From Luscinia megarhynchos (lineage: Eukaryota > Chordata > Aves > Passeriformes > Turdidae), in the NCBI GenBank assembly GCA_034336665.1, contig JAPFBE010000002.1, positions 8,044,146-8,108,145 of the forward strand: 64,000 nt of DNA. Direction: 5' to 3'. The notes below the pieces were generated by a model. That model had not been told where the DNA came from and did no database searches. It was given only the letters and a program-made list of their open reading frames with translations. Below, piece after piece: positions 24,961 to 38,578 of the stretch. Positions within the stretch are counted from its first letter, which is position 1. Every line of letters starts with the position of its first letter. Both the position numbers and the translations under genes were made by a program.

Positions 24961-27900
24961 TGTTATTGATTCATTCTTATAACATGGTATGCTTTGCTGC
25001 TAAATTTGCTTACATTTGCTCTCTGGAATAGAGTTAAAGGTTGAACCTGACATGGCAAGAGCTTTCCCTTTCTGTGTGGCAGAGTATGAGTGCATCTTGT
25101 ACTCGGTGTGTCTGCCAAAGCCTGAACAGCCTAGTTTCCATAGCACTGATTCAGGCACCAGAGTGTAAGGGATGGTTAGAGCTGGAAGCAGTGTGAGGAT
25201 TGGAAGAGGAGCCTCGTTTTCCTGTTTGTCACAGTGAGCAACGTGTCTGTTACCATCAGGCGAATGTTGATTCCTCCTTAGCATTTTTAAAAATAGTTGT
25301 GCATCATGAAAACATTGTCATAATATGAATTATAGTTTGAACCAGGGGGTTTTGACACTAGTGCTTACTGTTGGTTTATTAGGGCTTTTTTTTGTGTGTC
25401 ATTCGTGTTCTTCAGTAAAGATACAAGCCTAGCTAGTACCTGCACTATCTCAGTTTTCCCTGATTTGTTTAGGTGGTGAGTGTGGGTTCTGTATATCATC
25501 TGTGTGGTCAGTAGCAATAAGGGAATATGATCAAGGCTTTGATCCAATATACTGCTTTGGCATGAAACACTTGTGTTCAGTGGTACCACCAATCTTATAA
25601 TATCAAAAAATAAAAAAAATTAGAAGGTATGCAAAATCTACAGTTGCAAGTAGAGTGTTTTTCATCAGCTTGTGTTTTCAAAGATCACACAGGAACACCA
25701 GGATAAATGGAAAACTAAATGACTAGCCACATGTTGTCTACTCTCCAATGAAAGTAATGAATTTGCATCCCAGAGCAGGATTATTGAGTAAACATTTCTG
25801 ATTTTTGGGGTGGCACTTATCCTATATAATTTTTTGTAATATTAGTTAGATTCTATTTCCTGAAAATGGTTGATTATAACTTGATGGAAAAAAATTGTTA
25901 AAGCGTCAATAAAAGAGCAATAAAAAGTGAAACCAGATAATATAAAAGGAACTAAGCCTTACCCAGAAGTGCACAATGGAGATTTTAACTTTTCCACATG
26001 AGGTTCTCTCCTGCTTCCTAAATTACTGAGTACAAAATTTTGTAAGCTAGAAATTTTGAGTCCTCGCGTTTAATGAAATGCAAAAGATGTTTCTATTTTA
26101 AGTTGCTATGTAAAATATGTTTGTTTAGATTATTGTTTGGAATAGTCTTAACTACATTTAGTAAGATAAATTTATAAAAAGAGGAAATAGATAAGGACAT
26201 AATTCCAGGCATATACACAGAATGTTGTTTTCAATATGAGTTTACTATCATTAGTGCAGATGGTAATCTGTATGGGATTGCTTGTTTAACTATAGCTGTT
26301 TACACACTGAAACAGGAGCATTTGGAATACCATTACTTCTGAAGTACCTGCTTGTGGAGAGCATAGGTGTTGAGTGAAGATGTTTTAGCCACAGATGCTG
26401 GTCTGCACTCTGTTCCTTGCTTAGTGTAACTCCAGCTTTTCAAAGTATAGCAGCCAGGTAGACTTCATGCAGTCCTTAGTACTGTCTTTGTCAATAGGTC
26501 TTATGAGCCATGCTGATAGCCTGGGTTAAAATAAAGTAGGTAAATAAGGATATATGTGGGAAGAGGAGGAAACTGAACTGAGATAGCCATTTCTTCATCA
26601 TGCTGAATACCTTTAATGAGATCTTGCAGACTTGGAAAGCTCATTACCTTCTGCTTTTGAAGATGTAATAACCTGACTGATGACCTCCCTGATAAATGCA
26701 CTTTTAGTGTTTATGCTTCCTTAGTACAGCAGCTGCTGAATGCATATGTATATATAAATGCAGTGTGCAACTGTCAGCTTCCTTACCTCTATGTACTTCT
26801 GGATGCTGATTTTTTTCCGGAAGATTGTGGGTAGAAAAGACATATCTGAAAGATATAATTTCTGTGCTGCACACATTACGTGCTTGAAGTGCTAAATTGA
26901 AAATGTATTAGTGTTGCACACTTGAGTCAAGCAGGATTGTCAGGGTAGGAGAGAAAACTCAAGCTAAATGAAATGGGTAAAAATTAGTGCCAGTAATATT
27001 TCTTCTACTTCTTAGTGACTGATTTAGTGACATACATCTTCATTCCTCTCAACTGTTTTTTTTCTGACCAGTGTTCTGAGACGTAGCTGCTTCTGTCTGT
27101 CCTTTTTCTAGTGCTGGTCTGACCTCTTCTTTTGCTTTCTCTCCTTTCTTGCAGAATTTGGTAAATTTCCTGGTTGTTCTTTGTTGGATTGTTCCTAATT
27201 GTTTCCTTGGAAGATGTCCTGATTGTGGGGTTTGTTTTTTTTGGTTTTTTGGTGTTTTTTTTTTTTTTTTGATTTTTAAATAATTGTTTGTTTTTAATAT
27301 CTGATTCTTATCACATCAGAAATTGCTACAGAGAACTCTTGATAGCTCTTTGGTATTTGGTCTTGTATCTGCATTATGTCACAGGAGAGTTAGGTTGCAC
27401 TTTGCTGCAGTCCTTTGTTGCTTCTGGAAACGGGCTCATTGGGGACTGTGAAGATAGAGTGAGGAAACATACATGTGAACTCAGTGTGCCTGTGTACCTG
27501 CAACAGTTCATCTGCAGTGGGAAAAGATTTGATTGGAGAGTCTATGTGTAAGATAATTTAAAAAAATCTTTAGCTGGCAACATTTTGAGGGTAGATGCCT
27601 GATGTATCTGAATTTTAACTTTTCTTATGCTCTTTTTTTTTTTCCCTGTGAACAGAATGAACCAAGTATGTTCAGATATAGCCTTTTCCCCCCTGCTATT
27701 TAAATACATGAATTCTAGTCTTCAGCTGTCTAGCTCTGACTCTGTGGGAGTTCCAGTCATTATGTAATGAAAGCAGTGTTATAGTTTCAGAAAAGACAAG
27801 GCCAGTTCATTTGACAAAGAAGAAAAATAGCCATTGAGAAACACTGGACTTTCATGAAAAGCAAAGGACAGTCCTTCGCTGCTTTCAGACATTTCCTTTC

Positions 27901-30430
27901 TATGGTGTTTTCCCATACAGAACAAAGTGTTGGTTTGCCAATGAGATGAGGATAAAATGGACAAGTTTTTCAGTGTCTGGTGTAATGATTGTCTTAATGG
28001 ACTGTCCTTCAGTCTCCTAATTGCTATTCCACTTACACAGATTCATGAACAGTGGAGAAATGGAGGTGTCGAAACAGAAATGCAAAGAAGTGATGAAATG
28101 ATGTCAGGTCTGCTGCTATTTTATGTGAGCTGAGTGAACCTCAGGCTCTCCTGTGTGTTCCTGTTGGGAGGTGAGGGAACCACTGCTCTGTAGAGGTGAC
28201 TAATTCCTAGGGATATTAGGATAAAAGAGAGCAGTGAGGATTTGGCGGGAGAAAGGCAAGAAGGTTGTCTCTCTCCAGCAGGCGATGTGTCACTCTGCCT
28301 CCATTCTGATGGAAGGAATGTTGGACTACTAATGGGCATGCATTCAGGTAACCCTGGGTGCTGTTTTTCTTCAGCCTGTGTTGCCCACCTCTATGCAGAT
28401 GTGCACCTGTTATTTCTGGGCTGAAGTCTTAGCCAGACCATAAGGGGAAGAACTTTATGGAAAATTGCAAACATGATGAAGTTTCTATTTGTTGTTTAAA
28501 GTTGGAGGTGTTCAACTTCAAAGTTTATAAGGAAAAATAAATTTATTTAATTACCAGTCTTTTTCAAGCACTTTATTCTCTTATATTACCTTTGCATCTT
28601 GTAGAAATAATTTTTTCAAAAAAAGCTGATAGTGCTTTGTCTCAAGAATTTAAAACTTTGAGAAGAGCACCTGCAATTGATGAAGGACCTAGATGGTCTA
28701 GATGAAAGACCTCCTCTGAGGTGAACTGTGTACAAAGGACAAATGTGAGTGAAAGAACAGTACATGAGACAAATCATCTCTCTTATTAGGGAGCAGTGAA
28801 GTTGCTGGTACGTTCAGTCACAGCTCTGTCTGGACAGGTCATATGGTAGGGTGGATAAGGCTCTGGACATGCAGAGACTAGGTTTGTTCTGCTGCTTCTC
28901 TACTGCATCTTGTACTGCCTTGTGTCTGTCTGGCTTTTAACTCATTAGTTCAGAGCTGTGAGTGAGAGAGCCAATGTGAAAAGCTTTGCATGTGGGGGCC
29001 AATGCAATTTTCAGCTACTAAGGTGTTTTTTTAAATTATTCTGGCAGCAGGAATTAGAAGCAGCTATGTCTGGAAATCTAGATCTAGAATACTAGGCTGT
29101 ATGAATACTGTGGAGCAAATGTATCCTTTTGCATTGTTAATTTGAAATTTTTGAAGCATGTATGAGATCCCAGCCTGTATAAAAGCATGGGGTAGGGTGA
29201 TGGAAATGGTTGGGGGGTGGAACAGTTGCTTTTTGGGAAGGGACTGAAAGATGGGGTCTCTTCACTTTGGATTTTCAAAAGCATAAAGATGTTGGGTAGG
29301 TTAACATACAGAGCTAGTTATAGAGTCCCACAATGCAGAAACTAGTAAGGGTCAGACATGGTGGGAATTTACTTTAAAATGAGCAAATAAAGATACTTGA
29401 AACAACAGAGACTATGACTTTTTGGAGCATTCTGCTGCAGAGTATTGTGGGGCAGACAGTACCAGCATGTCCAAAGCAAGAGTTTGACAGAAGTAGTGGA
29501 AAATGGGCCCATTTACACAAACTGGGAGGATGGGTTTGTGGTGGACCTTCTAGCATGCATGTACATGCAGGAGCATGGAGGGAGTGGGACACTGAAGGGA
29601 TGGGGCTGGCTTGCTCTGCTTTAGTAGTGTCTCTCTGAAACAACAGTGAAGTACTTGTGTGAAGGAGGTGGAGTTGTGCTAACCCAGTAAGGCAAAGCTT
29701 ATGCTTCAAGCCATGTTTTTTACAGTTGGCTGTGGATACACTGAATAAACATTGAATGAAAAGTTGGTGTTTTTCACTTCTGACCTTTTTCTTTAAACCT
29801 GTATGGCTTGTAATGTCATTTGAACAGAAACTTGCTTTTCAGGGGCTTCTTTTGTTTGTTTCTTTGAAAAGTATATAGGTTTGAAACCCTGGTACCTGGG
29901 CAGAAGTTCTCATTAAAATAATGAAGACCTGGATTTCTTTAGTCTGAGTAAACTACAAAAACCTCTGCTGCTTAAAATTGTACCAAATGTTTTCAACAAG
30001 CTGGGAAAAAAACTACTTTCTATCATTTTATGTTACTTTTTTGGCCCCTTATGCTTGTGCAGTGAGACAGTTTTGTACTACCAAATTACTTTTCTTTTTC
30101 TTTTTTTTGACAAGAAATTTACCCCACTGGTTTGGAGAGACATTTTTTTCCTCACAGACTTCTCCATGTGCTCTCACTTGAATCACAAGTCAGGAGTAGA
30201 CTCCACTTGGAGAATATTGCTGGTTCAGGTTATACGATCCTAAGTCATAGCTCTCTTCTCCAGCTTGGTCTACTTGTTTATCTTTCTGTGAAATGCATTG
30301 AATGAATGAGGAGAAAATTGGCTATCTATAACAAATACTCCATTGTCTTTGAAATTCCTCTGAAGTTACTTGGTAGTACTGTTAGTAGTATAACTAACTA
30401 TTTGTGTACATTTTAGGATGTACATGTAAA

Positions 30431-30511
30431 ATACATACATACATATATATATATATACGTGAATATATATATATACACACACATATATATACACCCATAT
30501 ATATATATGTT
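30431..30511. repeat. Interrupted (TA)n/(CA)n microsatellite
   Basis: Begins with CATA tetramers and passes into TATATA runs interrupted by CGTGAA, CACACAC and CACCC. Alternating purine-pyrimidine throughout most of its length. Confidence 0.95.
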
Positions 30512-32582
30512 ATGGCTGTCACTGTAGAAATAATCTTTGTGAATGAAACAGCCAGAAATACCTTATTTCAGCCAGTGTAAAAATACTTTGGTGTTCTTAT
30601 TCTTTTGCCACTATCCCATATTCTTGTCATGTAGCAGAGGTTCTGCAATATTTATATATTCACTGGTGGTACTTGTGGATGTACTTAAATGTGCGTGATA
30701 GGTTTAGTTAATGTCATTCAGCTAAAAGAGTGCTACTTTTGAAGCAATAATACATTTCCTAAGAGATTCTCATATATGAAAGTTGCAGAGAATCTCATGC
30801 TATGCCCTTTGCTATTTCTGGGAAGTTCTTCACTGTATATTCATAATATCCTTGTGGGAGACTTTTGACATAATCACCTTTTATAGACACCAAGAAGCTG
30901 TGGTCAGCCCTGTTTTAAAAACCAGGTTTGGAGGAGAGATAGATAATATATTGCTCGGTCTGTATGTATAGCAGGCATTCTTAAATATTTTTCTGGGAAT
31001 GAAAACTGCAGCAAATGTGGAGTACCAGTTCAGGAGGAGGAAAGTTAAAAAAATGTTCTTTTACTGCGTGGAGAGTAGAGAAACTCAAAACTATTTTGTT
31101 TCATCAGTACCAACTGTTGTATTCTGGACTGCTCTATCTCATCAGTATTTGCTTGAGGAATGCTAGTTATGGGAAAGTGTGGGTAACCTGAAGGGGTTTT
31201 ATTCTTTGGTTTTTCCCTGGGATCTCTAAGTAACTGGGCAGAAATCATGTGACTTCTGTGGTGCACTTCAAGTAAGAGGGAAGAGAGGAAGTGGACAAAT
31301 AACAGAAGTAACTGTGAGAAGACTTAACAGAAAGGGCTGAGAGATGGCATTCCTCTGTTTGGTGTGCTGTTTTTTTGTTAGTCATGTGATTTATTTATAT
31401 AGCTTAGTTTTGCAGAGGTTTCCTTTTTTGAACTGGGGATGGGCCTTTTAGCCTATAAAAGGTGATGAAATACCTATTCTGCTAATACATTGCTGGCCCC
31501 TCTCTTCATGTAATTAAAATAATAGTTGTGGATTTAAAGCTACCTTGGAGAGTAGAAGAATGCACACGGAGTCCTAGGAAATTGCAGTATAGGTTGGTAA
31601 GTTAGGGGATAAGGAAAAGCAGTTTGTATGACCACAGGAGGGAAGCAAACAAAACATAGTTTTGCTTTATATGAGTCTGCTGTTATGCTAAGAGGCCGTG
31701 TAAAATTCAGCAGGAATAGAGTCTGCCATAGGGAAAATTAATAGGGCTTTGTATGTATGTTTATAATTTTCTTTTAGCTGGAATGCGACATGGATTTTTC
31801 CAAATTTTGGAGGTGGAGAAATAATTGGAGGTTTTGACTTCTCATCAACACAGAGTAACACCTGAAATAAATTATTTAATTTCAAAAGTCTAATATTTTT
31901 TGTTGAGATTTGTATTTTCTCATAAATATAACTCAGTCACTGCCTGGAATATTTTGTAGGGAACCAATTCTGTTCAGCTAAGTGCCATTTTTTTGTTTGT
32001 TTCTAATGGACCATGTATGTGTGTGAATATAGTTATATAGATTTCTTGAAGATTATTTGAAAGGGTTTAATTTTAAAATATTACTTGATTATTTAAAAAA
32101 AGATCTAAACCCTCTCATTGCCACTTTAAAGAATGAACTGTTACCACAATTGCAGTTCAGATGTTGGAAATGTGAAGTTGAAATAAGCTAATGTTGTTTA
32201 GGTCGGCTATTCATTGCAACATTAACTGTTACATTATGATATTTGGGAATAATATTAGGAATACCTATTCCATAGGCGTAATGAACCAGTGCTAAGTCTC
32301 TGTCAAGAAGGAATTGCTGTATTGGTATTGCCAAAAAGAAAGTTGTGGATCTTGACTGTTTTAATCTGTATTGGCTTAATTTCAATCTGGAGAGTTTTTT
32401 ATGTGAACTGCCTTTGACAGAGTTGCTGTGAATTTTGCATCTGATGATGTTTAGCCTGTAGCTAGGTAATGAAAATGCTCTGTCACGAGTAGTATTTAAA
32501 ATTCATCATAACTGAGGATGCATCTGTAAGTTTTTACACAGTCTGCAGAGTTACATTGATGTAAGTCTGGGACAGAGTTCCA

Positions 32583-32637
32583 GCTTCATTAGATTTCTGC
32601 CACAGATTTCATTAGATTTCATTAGATTTTGCCACAG
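32583..32637 (+). repeat. Short tandem repeat with TTCATTAGATT core
   Basis: TTCATTAGATT occurs three times, and TGCCACAGA occurs twice between and after the copies. This looks like a small local duplication inside the intron. Confidence 0.8.
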
Positions 32638-34056
32638 AGAGCACAGCATGGCAAAATATTTCCAGAGTAATTTTCATAATGCTATCAATTGAGACCACAT
32701 GTAATTACAGCCTTTTCTTTGGGCAAAACCTGAATCTGGAGCCTGTGGTTCTGCACTGTTCTCTTCCATGTTTTGCTCTTAACAATTATATGAACTTTAG
32801 ATTCCAGTCTTGAACCTCATAAAAGTAGCATTGCTTGATGTCTGGTGTATTTGCTTTGCCTTCCCTCTGTGCTTCTCCCCCTCCTTCTTTTTCATATGTT
32901 TTCTTTCTTTTTCCTTGGTGTCTGTCTTTGTGGTTCTCCACTAAAGCTGTACCAGGTGACAACAAAGAAACCTTTGTCTAGGCTTTTGTAGATTTCACAG
33001 TAGATGATGCTGAGTTTTTTGTGTAAGGAGACTATAAGTTGTGGGTACAGAACTTCCTAAATGAACTGTTTAACTGAATTGCTTGGAGAGCCCATAATGG
33101 AATGTACCTAAAATAAACAACAGGGAACAAAACATGCACATTTTTAAATGCAGATGTCAAGACTGCAATGCAGAATATCTCCTAAATGCCACAGAGAAAA
33201 ATTGCTTTTGGTGTTTATGTTATAAATTAAGTGGACAGACTGACTAGTTGATAAACTCATGTCAAGACCTACTTACACTAAACTCCAGTATATAAACTGT
33301 GAGTGAGGACAATTGTCTTTCTTTGTTATAGTGCAGGTACCAAGGTTTACAAAGAAGTGTTAGTTAGGTAGGAAATAAGGAGAAGAAGACCTAGCTACAG
33401 AATAAATTTATAGTGAAGTTTATCCATTAATGTTCTTCGAAAGTGCAAGCTCTGCTAAACTCATTTCAGAGATAGTCACAAGCATGTCCCAAAAGTAGAA
33501 GTGTGCAGGGAAGAAGGGAGAATAAATTTAAAATGAGAATTGTGGTTTTTTGTTTTATAAGTTTACGAAGAGAAATTGCAGCAACCAGTGGAGATTGCGA
33601 GATTGTGTTTTTATTCCTTTTTTATTATTATTTTTGAAAAAATATATATAGAAGAGGCTGTGGAACTGAGTAACTCCCAGCTCTTTGGGAACAATTCTCA
33701 AACTCAGTATGGCACAGAACCTCCTTGTGCTGGGTTAGAGAAGTTACCTGCATGTAATGACACTTTTTCTTCCTCCTAGACCCCTGTCTCCTTAAAAGTG
33801 TCTCCTGTTGTTTCAAAGGCAAAAGAAAACAATAATGAGATTTTCCAAAACTAATGACTTGGATTGTTTGCCATCAGCTATGTTCCTATGAAATTCTGGT
33901 GTTCAGTTGTTCTTTTTCTTTATTGTTTATTTTTGATTTGAATCATGCTTCTGACAACATCTTCCAATTTAATCTGAAGTAACATGCTGCAAATGTCATA
34001 CAGGGGAATTTGTGCCTTTGATTTCTATAAGAAGTGACCAAAGTGTCTAATTACCC

Positions 34057-34601
34057 TGGTTTTAGCTAGGGTAGAGTTAATTTCTTCTCAGTAGCTGTTA
34101 CAGTGCTGTGTTTTGGATTTGGTATGAAATGGTGTTGATAACACACTACTGTTTTGTGTTTTGCCAAGTTGTATTTATACTAAGTCAAGGACTTTTTTCT
34201 CTCCCATGTCTCATGCCCTACTGGTGAGGGGTTGAGCGAAACAATCTGGGAGGGAGTGTAGCTGGGACAGGCGACCTGAACTGATATCCACACCATAAAA
34301 CATCATGCCCTATATATATAAACTGGGATGCATTACTGAGAGGGTGGCTCATCTGCATTCAGTGAGCGAGTAGTGATCAATTGTGCATCACTTGCTGTTT
34401 CCTTTTTATAATCATTATTACTTACCATTGAAAGTAAAGTAAAATGCAATAATAATTATTAATAAATTGTTCTTATTTCAACATACAAGTTTCACGTCAG
34501 TTTGTCTCCCCATTCCATCTGGGAGTGGAAGGGGAAGAAAGAGGGGAGCTGATCGAGCAGCTGTGTGGTACTTAATTTCCATCTGGACTTAAACCACAGC
34601 A
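34057..34601 (+). mobile_element. Solo LTR, avian endogenous retrovirus (ERVL-like)
   Basis: Starts TGGTTTTAGCTAGGGTAGAG and ends TTAAACCACAGCA, matching a very common avian LTR that I recognise from memory. Inside are CTGTGTTTTGGATTTG, GTTGATAACACA, a TATA box in CCTATATATATAAACTGGG (about 34310), an AATAAA signal at 34461 and a TCTCCCCATTCCATCTGGG block before the GAGCAGCTGTGTGGTACTTA end. About 545 bp, a plausible full LTR. There is no internal retroviral sequence next to it, so it is a solo LTR. A flanking duplication is not obvious. Confidence 0.88.
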
Positions 34602-34634
34602 GGGTTTTGGGTTTTGGCAGCAAAAAGACTGTAA

Positions 34635-35608
34635 TGTGTTGACCCTGACTGGATGACAGGCACCCACCAAAGCTTCTCTATCACTTTTCTCTGCAACTGC
34701 ACAGGGCTCATGATTGAGATAATAAGGACAGAGTGAGATGACTCACCAAATGCCATCATGGGCAAACTAGGCTTGAATTAGAGATATTAATTGAATTTAT
34801 TGTTAACAAAATGAGACCAGGCTAATGAAAAATTAAATTAGACCTTAAAAATACCTTTCCTCACCCCCACATTTTTCCCAGCTCTACCTCCTCCCTGCCA
34901 GGGGTGCAGGGAGATAGGGAACGGGGATTAACATCAATTAATGACAAGTTGTTTCTGGTGCTCAGGGAGAGAGAGGAGTCTTTCCCCTGCCTCCAGCATG
35001 AGGCCCCTTCCATAGACAAGACAGTGCTCCACAAACTCCTCCAATGCGAATCCATCCACCAGGCCACAGTTCTCCATAAACTGCTGCAATGTGGGTCACT
35101 CTTCCATGGGTCCTTTGAGAACAGCCTGCTCCAGTGTGGGTCCTCCAGGGACTCACAAGTCTTACTGGGAAACCTGCTCCCTCCTTCGCATGGGTCTGCA
35201 GGTTTGTGCCAGGAGCCTGTTCCAGCAAGGGCCTCCCACAGGTTCACAGCCTCCTCTCAGGCATCCATCTGTTCCAGCGTGGGGCTTTTCCATGGACTTC
35301 AGAGGAATCTCAGCTCGCATGCCTGAAGCTGCTCCTGCTCCTCCATCTCTACTGACCTTGGTGTCTGCAGAGTTCCTCTCATGTGCTCTCGCCCTGCTGT
35401 TCTCTGGCCAAAGTTAAATCTGCACAATACCTTTTTTCTTCTTAAAAATGTTATCATGGAAGTGTTACTGCCATTTCTGATTGGCCTAGCCTTGACCAGC
35501 AGTGGCTGTCTTGGAGCTGGCTGGCATTGGCTGGATTGGAATTGGCTGTGCTGTCAATTTCTCATAGAAGCCCCTGCTGTAGCCACCCTGCCCACCAAAC
35601 CCAATACA
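34635..35608 (-). mobile_element. Solo LTR of the same family as 17749-19379
   Basis: Read on the minus strand it begins TGTATTGGGTTTGG (35608) and ends with the complement of TGTGTTGACCCTGACTGG (34635). Shared blocks with the + strand copy at 17749-19379 include TATTTAAGAAG-like promoter text, CACCAAGGTCAGT, the GAGATTCCTCTG segment and the repeated GGAGCAG/GTGGGA units. Where the other copy has its 16-unit array, this copy has only a short CCATGG-containing stretch near 35290. Length is 974 bp. Frames of 70-140 codons inside it have no recognised domain. Confidence 0.87.
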
Positions 35609-37243
35609 CTATGAAGCACTGTATACAATTGAGTTTTATTTCTCAAATGTTTTATCCCCTGCTTCAGACTTCCAAATATGTGGACTAGTAGATTATTTCT
35701 TTCACTAATTTCTGCTGATTAATGCACCTTACCATTGAAAAGATTTTCCTGAAAGTCCAGGCTAAGGTTTGTTCCTGTAGTTCTAATTTATTGTTTATGG
35801 ATGTAAAGTAAATTATTTTGACCTTACGCTGTGGGTAAGACCAACAATATTTCCTGAAGCTATTCTTAAGTTCAAGCTGACCATGAAGCCCCAGTGGGGA
35901 TAGCCTGTGAGCCCCTCAGACTGCTCAGTTGTTGTGGTCAGTTGTTGCAATCTGTGTACCTCGGGACTTCTGTGGAGTTTTGGGCTAGGCCCATGTGGAG
36001 GCTGTATGTGAAAAGTGCCACTGATTTTTATGGCTGCTATTGTACCTCTCATGTAGTTGTGTTGTAGTTATTTTTGGAGTCAGTAAACCTTTTGCCTAGA
36101 GCCATGTTGAGTTGCTTAAAGCCACAAAGAAGTCTTGTGATTCCTCTTTACCATGTTACTTTATGCATTGCACCATGCTGAGGAACTTTCTCAACTGACT
36201 TATGGGTGGAAGTCTGGTGCTGCAGTGGTCCAGCCATGGGACAGCTTTCTGCTTCTAGACACTGCTAGTGCTGCTAAAGCTCAGCACAGGTGTTAGTGTT
36301 GAATGCAGGCTTGTTTGCAGTATTTCAGCATTTTAAGGACAGTAAGGTGCAAATGTGAAATGAAAATGGAGAAGCGTTTGGAGGTTTCCATGGTCTGGTG
36401 AAATGTATTTTTATTTCTGAATAGGTAACAGATATTTCCCGAAAGTCTGTCAATGAACGTGAATGTTGTTCTGCACCTTCTAGAAAAGATAATGGCTGTC
36501 AGAGACTTTTGTTAGCTTCTCTATTTTTCTACCTAAATGTTTCCTAAGTTACAGAAACTGTAAAATACCCATTGCATATATGGTATTGACTTTTTGAATT
36601 CTGCCCCCAGTTAGATATTCCATAATTGCATTTTATTTCAATATGATATTTCAGCTACTGTGGAAATAATGCTGCTTTAAACTAGTGTATGTTTCTTATG
36701 CAGAAAAGAACCAAAGGGATTTTTAAGTTAGCTTTAGTTAAATTGACTACTGTGATAGGACACTGCTTATGATATTTTTAACCAGTTTAAACTGAACCAA
36801 TGTTAGTTTTTATGTAGGTAAGACCTTAGGTCAGAAGGCTGTTGGATCATACCATAGACATTATTCTATATTTCCTCTTAAAAGAGAAGTTATAGAGTGA
36901 ATTGTGAAATTATGATAAAAAATTAATTGCAGTGGCCATGTCCTGATTTGGAAGAGGTTCCTCACATTCTATTGTCTCCTATACTTGAGAGTGGAAAGCT
37001 TGTGTTATAGAACAAGAGTGAGGATGAGAGAGTGAGAGCACTTTCATGTTACTATTATACTGCTAAATATAACATGATTGTTAAATTTTACTACATACAA
37101 AAGTGTACTGTTAAATTATTTTATGTATATACACTACTATATATAACACCACTGTTATTTTTATTTTAAAATTATTTATATTTCCCTTAAAATTGTGACT
37201 TAAAAGCTGAGTGAAAGTCTGATGTTATTCTCTTTGCTTTCAG
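35609..37243 (+). other. Probable intron 1, last part
   Basis: AT-rich noncoding DNA leading to the polypyrimidine tract and acceptor CTCTTTGCTTTCAG at 37230-37243. Nothing else was recognised. Confidence 0.5.
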
Positions 37244-37355
37244 CCTCAAGAAACACCTTCAAGGTCTCACATATTCAAAAATAAGTCTTTTAAGAAATCC
37301 AGTATCTGTGGAATTTGCAAACAAGTAATTGATAGCCAAGGAATTTCCTGCAGAG
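37244..37355 (+). CDS. Tensin-family exon encoding first half of the C1 domain
   Basis: This 112-bp exon is bounded by TTTGCTTTCAG and the donor G/GTGAGT. It reads in phase 0 as 37 residues plus one base. Residues 1-8 are PQETPSRS, followed by HIFKNKSFKKSSIC, GICKQVIDSQG and ISCR. This gives the first C1 ligands, H-X12-C-X2-C-X10-C. The ten-residue spacing is shorter than in PKC C1 domains but equal to that of tensin-2, and FKKSSICGICKQVIDSQG is tensin-like. C1 domains bind two zinc ions and in some proteins diacylglycerol. In tensins the domain precedes the PTEN-like region at focal adhesions. There is no Met in this exon, so an upstream coding exon must exist. The paralogue is TNS1 or TNS3 type. 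I lean weakly to TNS3 but cannot prove it. Confidence 0.88.
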
Positions 37356-38578
37356 GTGAGTAATACATGATATGGTGTTTGCTTTCTTGCTTTGTTAAGA
37401 AAATTAGTTTAATATTAAAGTTTCTAGAAATACATGTGTCTGGTAATTGCCCTTGGACTAAGTTACCTTTGGTTTATTTCCTTCCTTTGTACAGTAATGT
37501 TCTGTGGTACTATCAGGGAACCGGGTGCTGTAGTAGGTAATTGGACTTGTATAATCATGTGCTTTTACTACTCTTCTGTTCAGACGGAATAAGGCAGTGC
37601 CTGCAGAGGATCTGTGAGGGGCATATGAGTGATGTGTGCACAGTGGATGACACATGGCTCTGGAATTCAAATCAGGAAATGTGTGACCCTTGCTCCCTGA
37701 GGCATGAAGGATTTATCTATGTTAATTTGTAAAAAAAAAATCACAAGAGTAGTTGTCCATTTACTTTAATTTTTCCATTTGCATTATGCTCTGTCTAATC
37801 CTTAGTCCTTCAGTCTGATCACTCACAGAAAGACTTAAAGATCTCCTGGATAACACAGACTAGAGACTTTCTGGCTGTGACATTCCTGCCTGCATCTTAC
37901 TGCTGTTTGCCTCACTCTTCTGTCTTGCTGTGTAGAATTGCACATCCTTTTCTCCATGGAATACCTGTGATAAAATTAAATATTGGTAAAGCTTAATAGG
38001 TCTTTTCTGCAAGTTGTCCAGGAATAGGGCATTTGATCCCCTGCTTCTGCCTGGTTAATGTTTGACTCCTGTTATTCTATGTTAATCTAACAGTTTCTTT
38101 GCTTGTTATATGCATGGTTTACTTCCCAGAATGAGAATGTTACTGTCTGTTCATCTAAAAAGTAGTTGCTGTTTTCACTTAGAGGTATTTGCACCAACTT
38201 CAGATTCTAATTGGATCTCCTTCTCCCATCTTCCCCCTTTCATATTCTTCAGACACCTTAGGATCCCTCTAAGGGTTTGAGAGGGAAGTGTGAGAGGATG
38301 TGGAAGGAATGTGGCCATTTTTTGAGTTATGGTGCAGACTGCAGGTTAACAGCTATATATTCAGGATTATAGGAGTGGTAATTATGTGTGCATTTCTTAA
38401 AAAAAAATTTCTCCCTGTCCTTCTGGAGATTGGTTCCAAAGTTCTTAAGATTTAGTTGTTTTCAATTTAGCAGAAATTTTTTGGAAGGAAGGCTGTTTAG
38501 TGGAGGAACTGCCTAAAGACCCCTCTTGATCAGCTTCACTGTAAAAAGTACTGCACCAGGAGAGAACCAGAACTTTGA

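Larger units (their letters stand above)
19380..34056 (+). other. Probable intron 1, middle part
   Basis: AT-rich noncoding DNA with poly-T and GT-rich runs (about 21050-21100 and 27230-27272), an AT palindromic patch at 24901-24960 and a TA/CA microsatellite at 30431-30511. I found no exon that could supply the missing start codon of the C1-containing transcript. A 27-base stretch at 20226-20252 has AG and GT flanks, but it is short, lacks a start codon and is weakly supported. Confidence 0.45.

Noticed and set aside
34861..35326. Frames of 128 and 140 codons on opposite strands
   Set aside because: Both lie wholly within the minus-strand LTR at 34635-35608 and lack retroviral or other domains.
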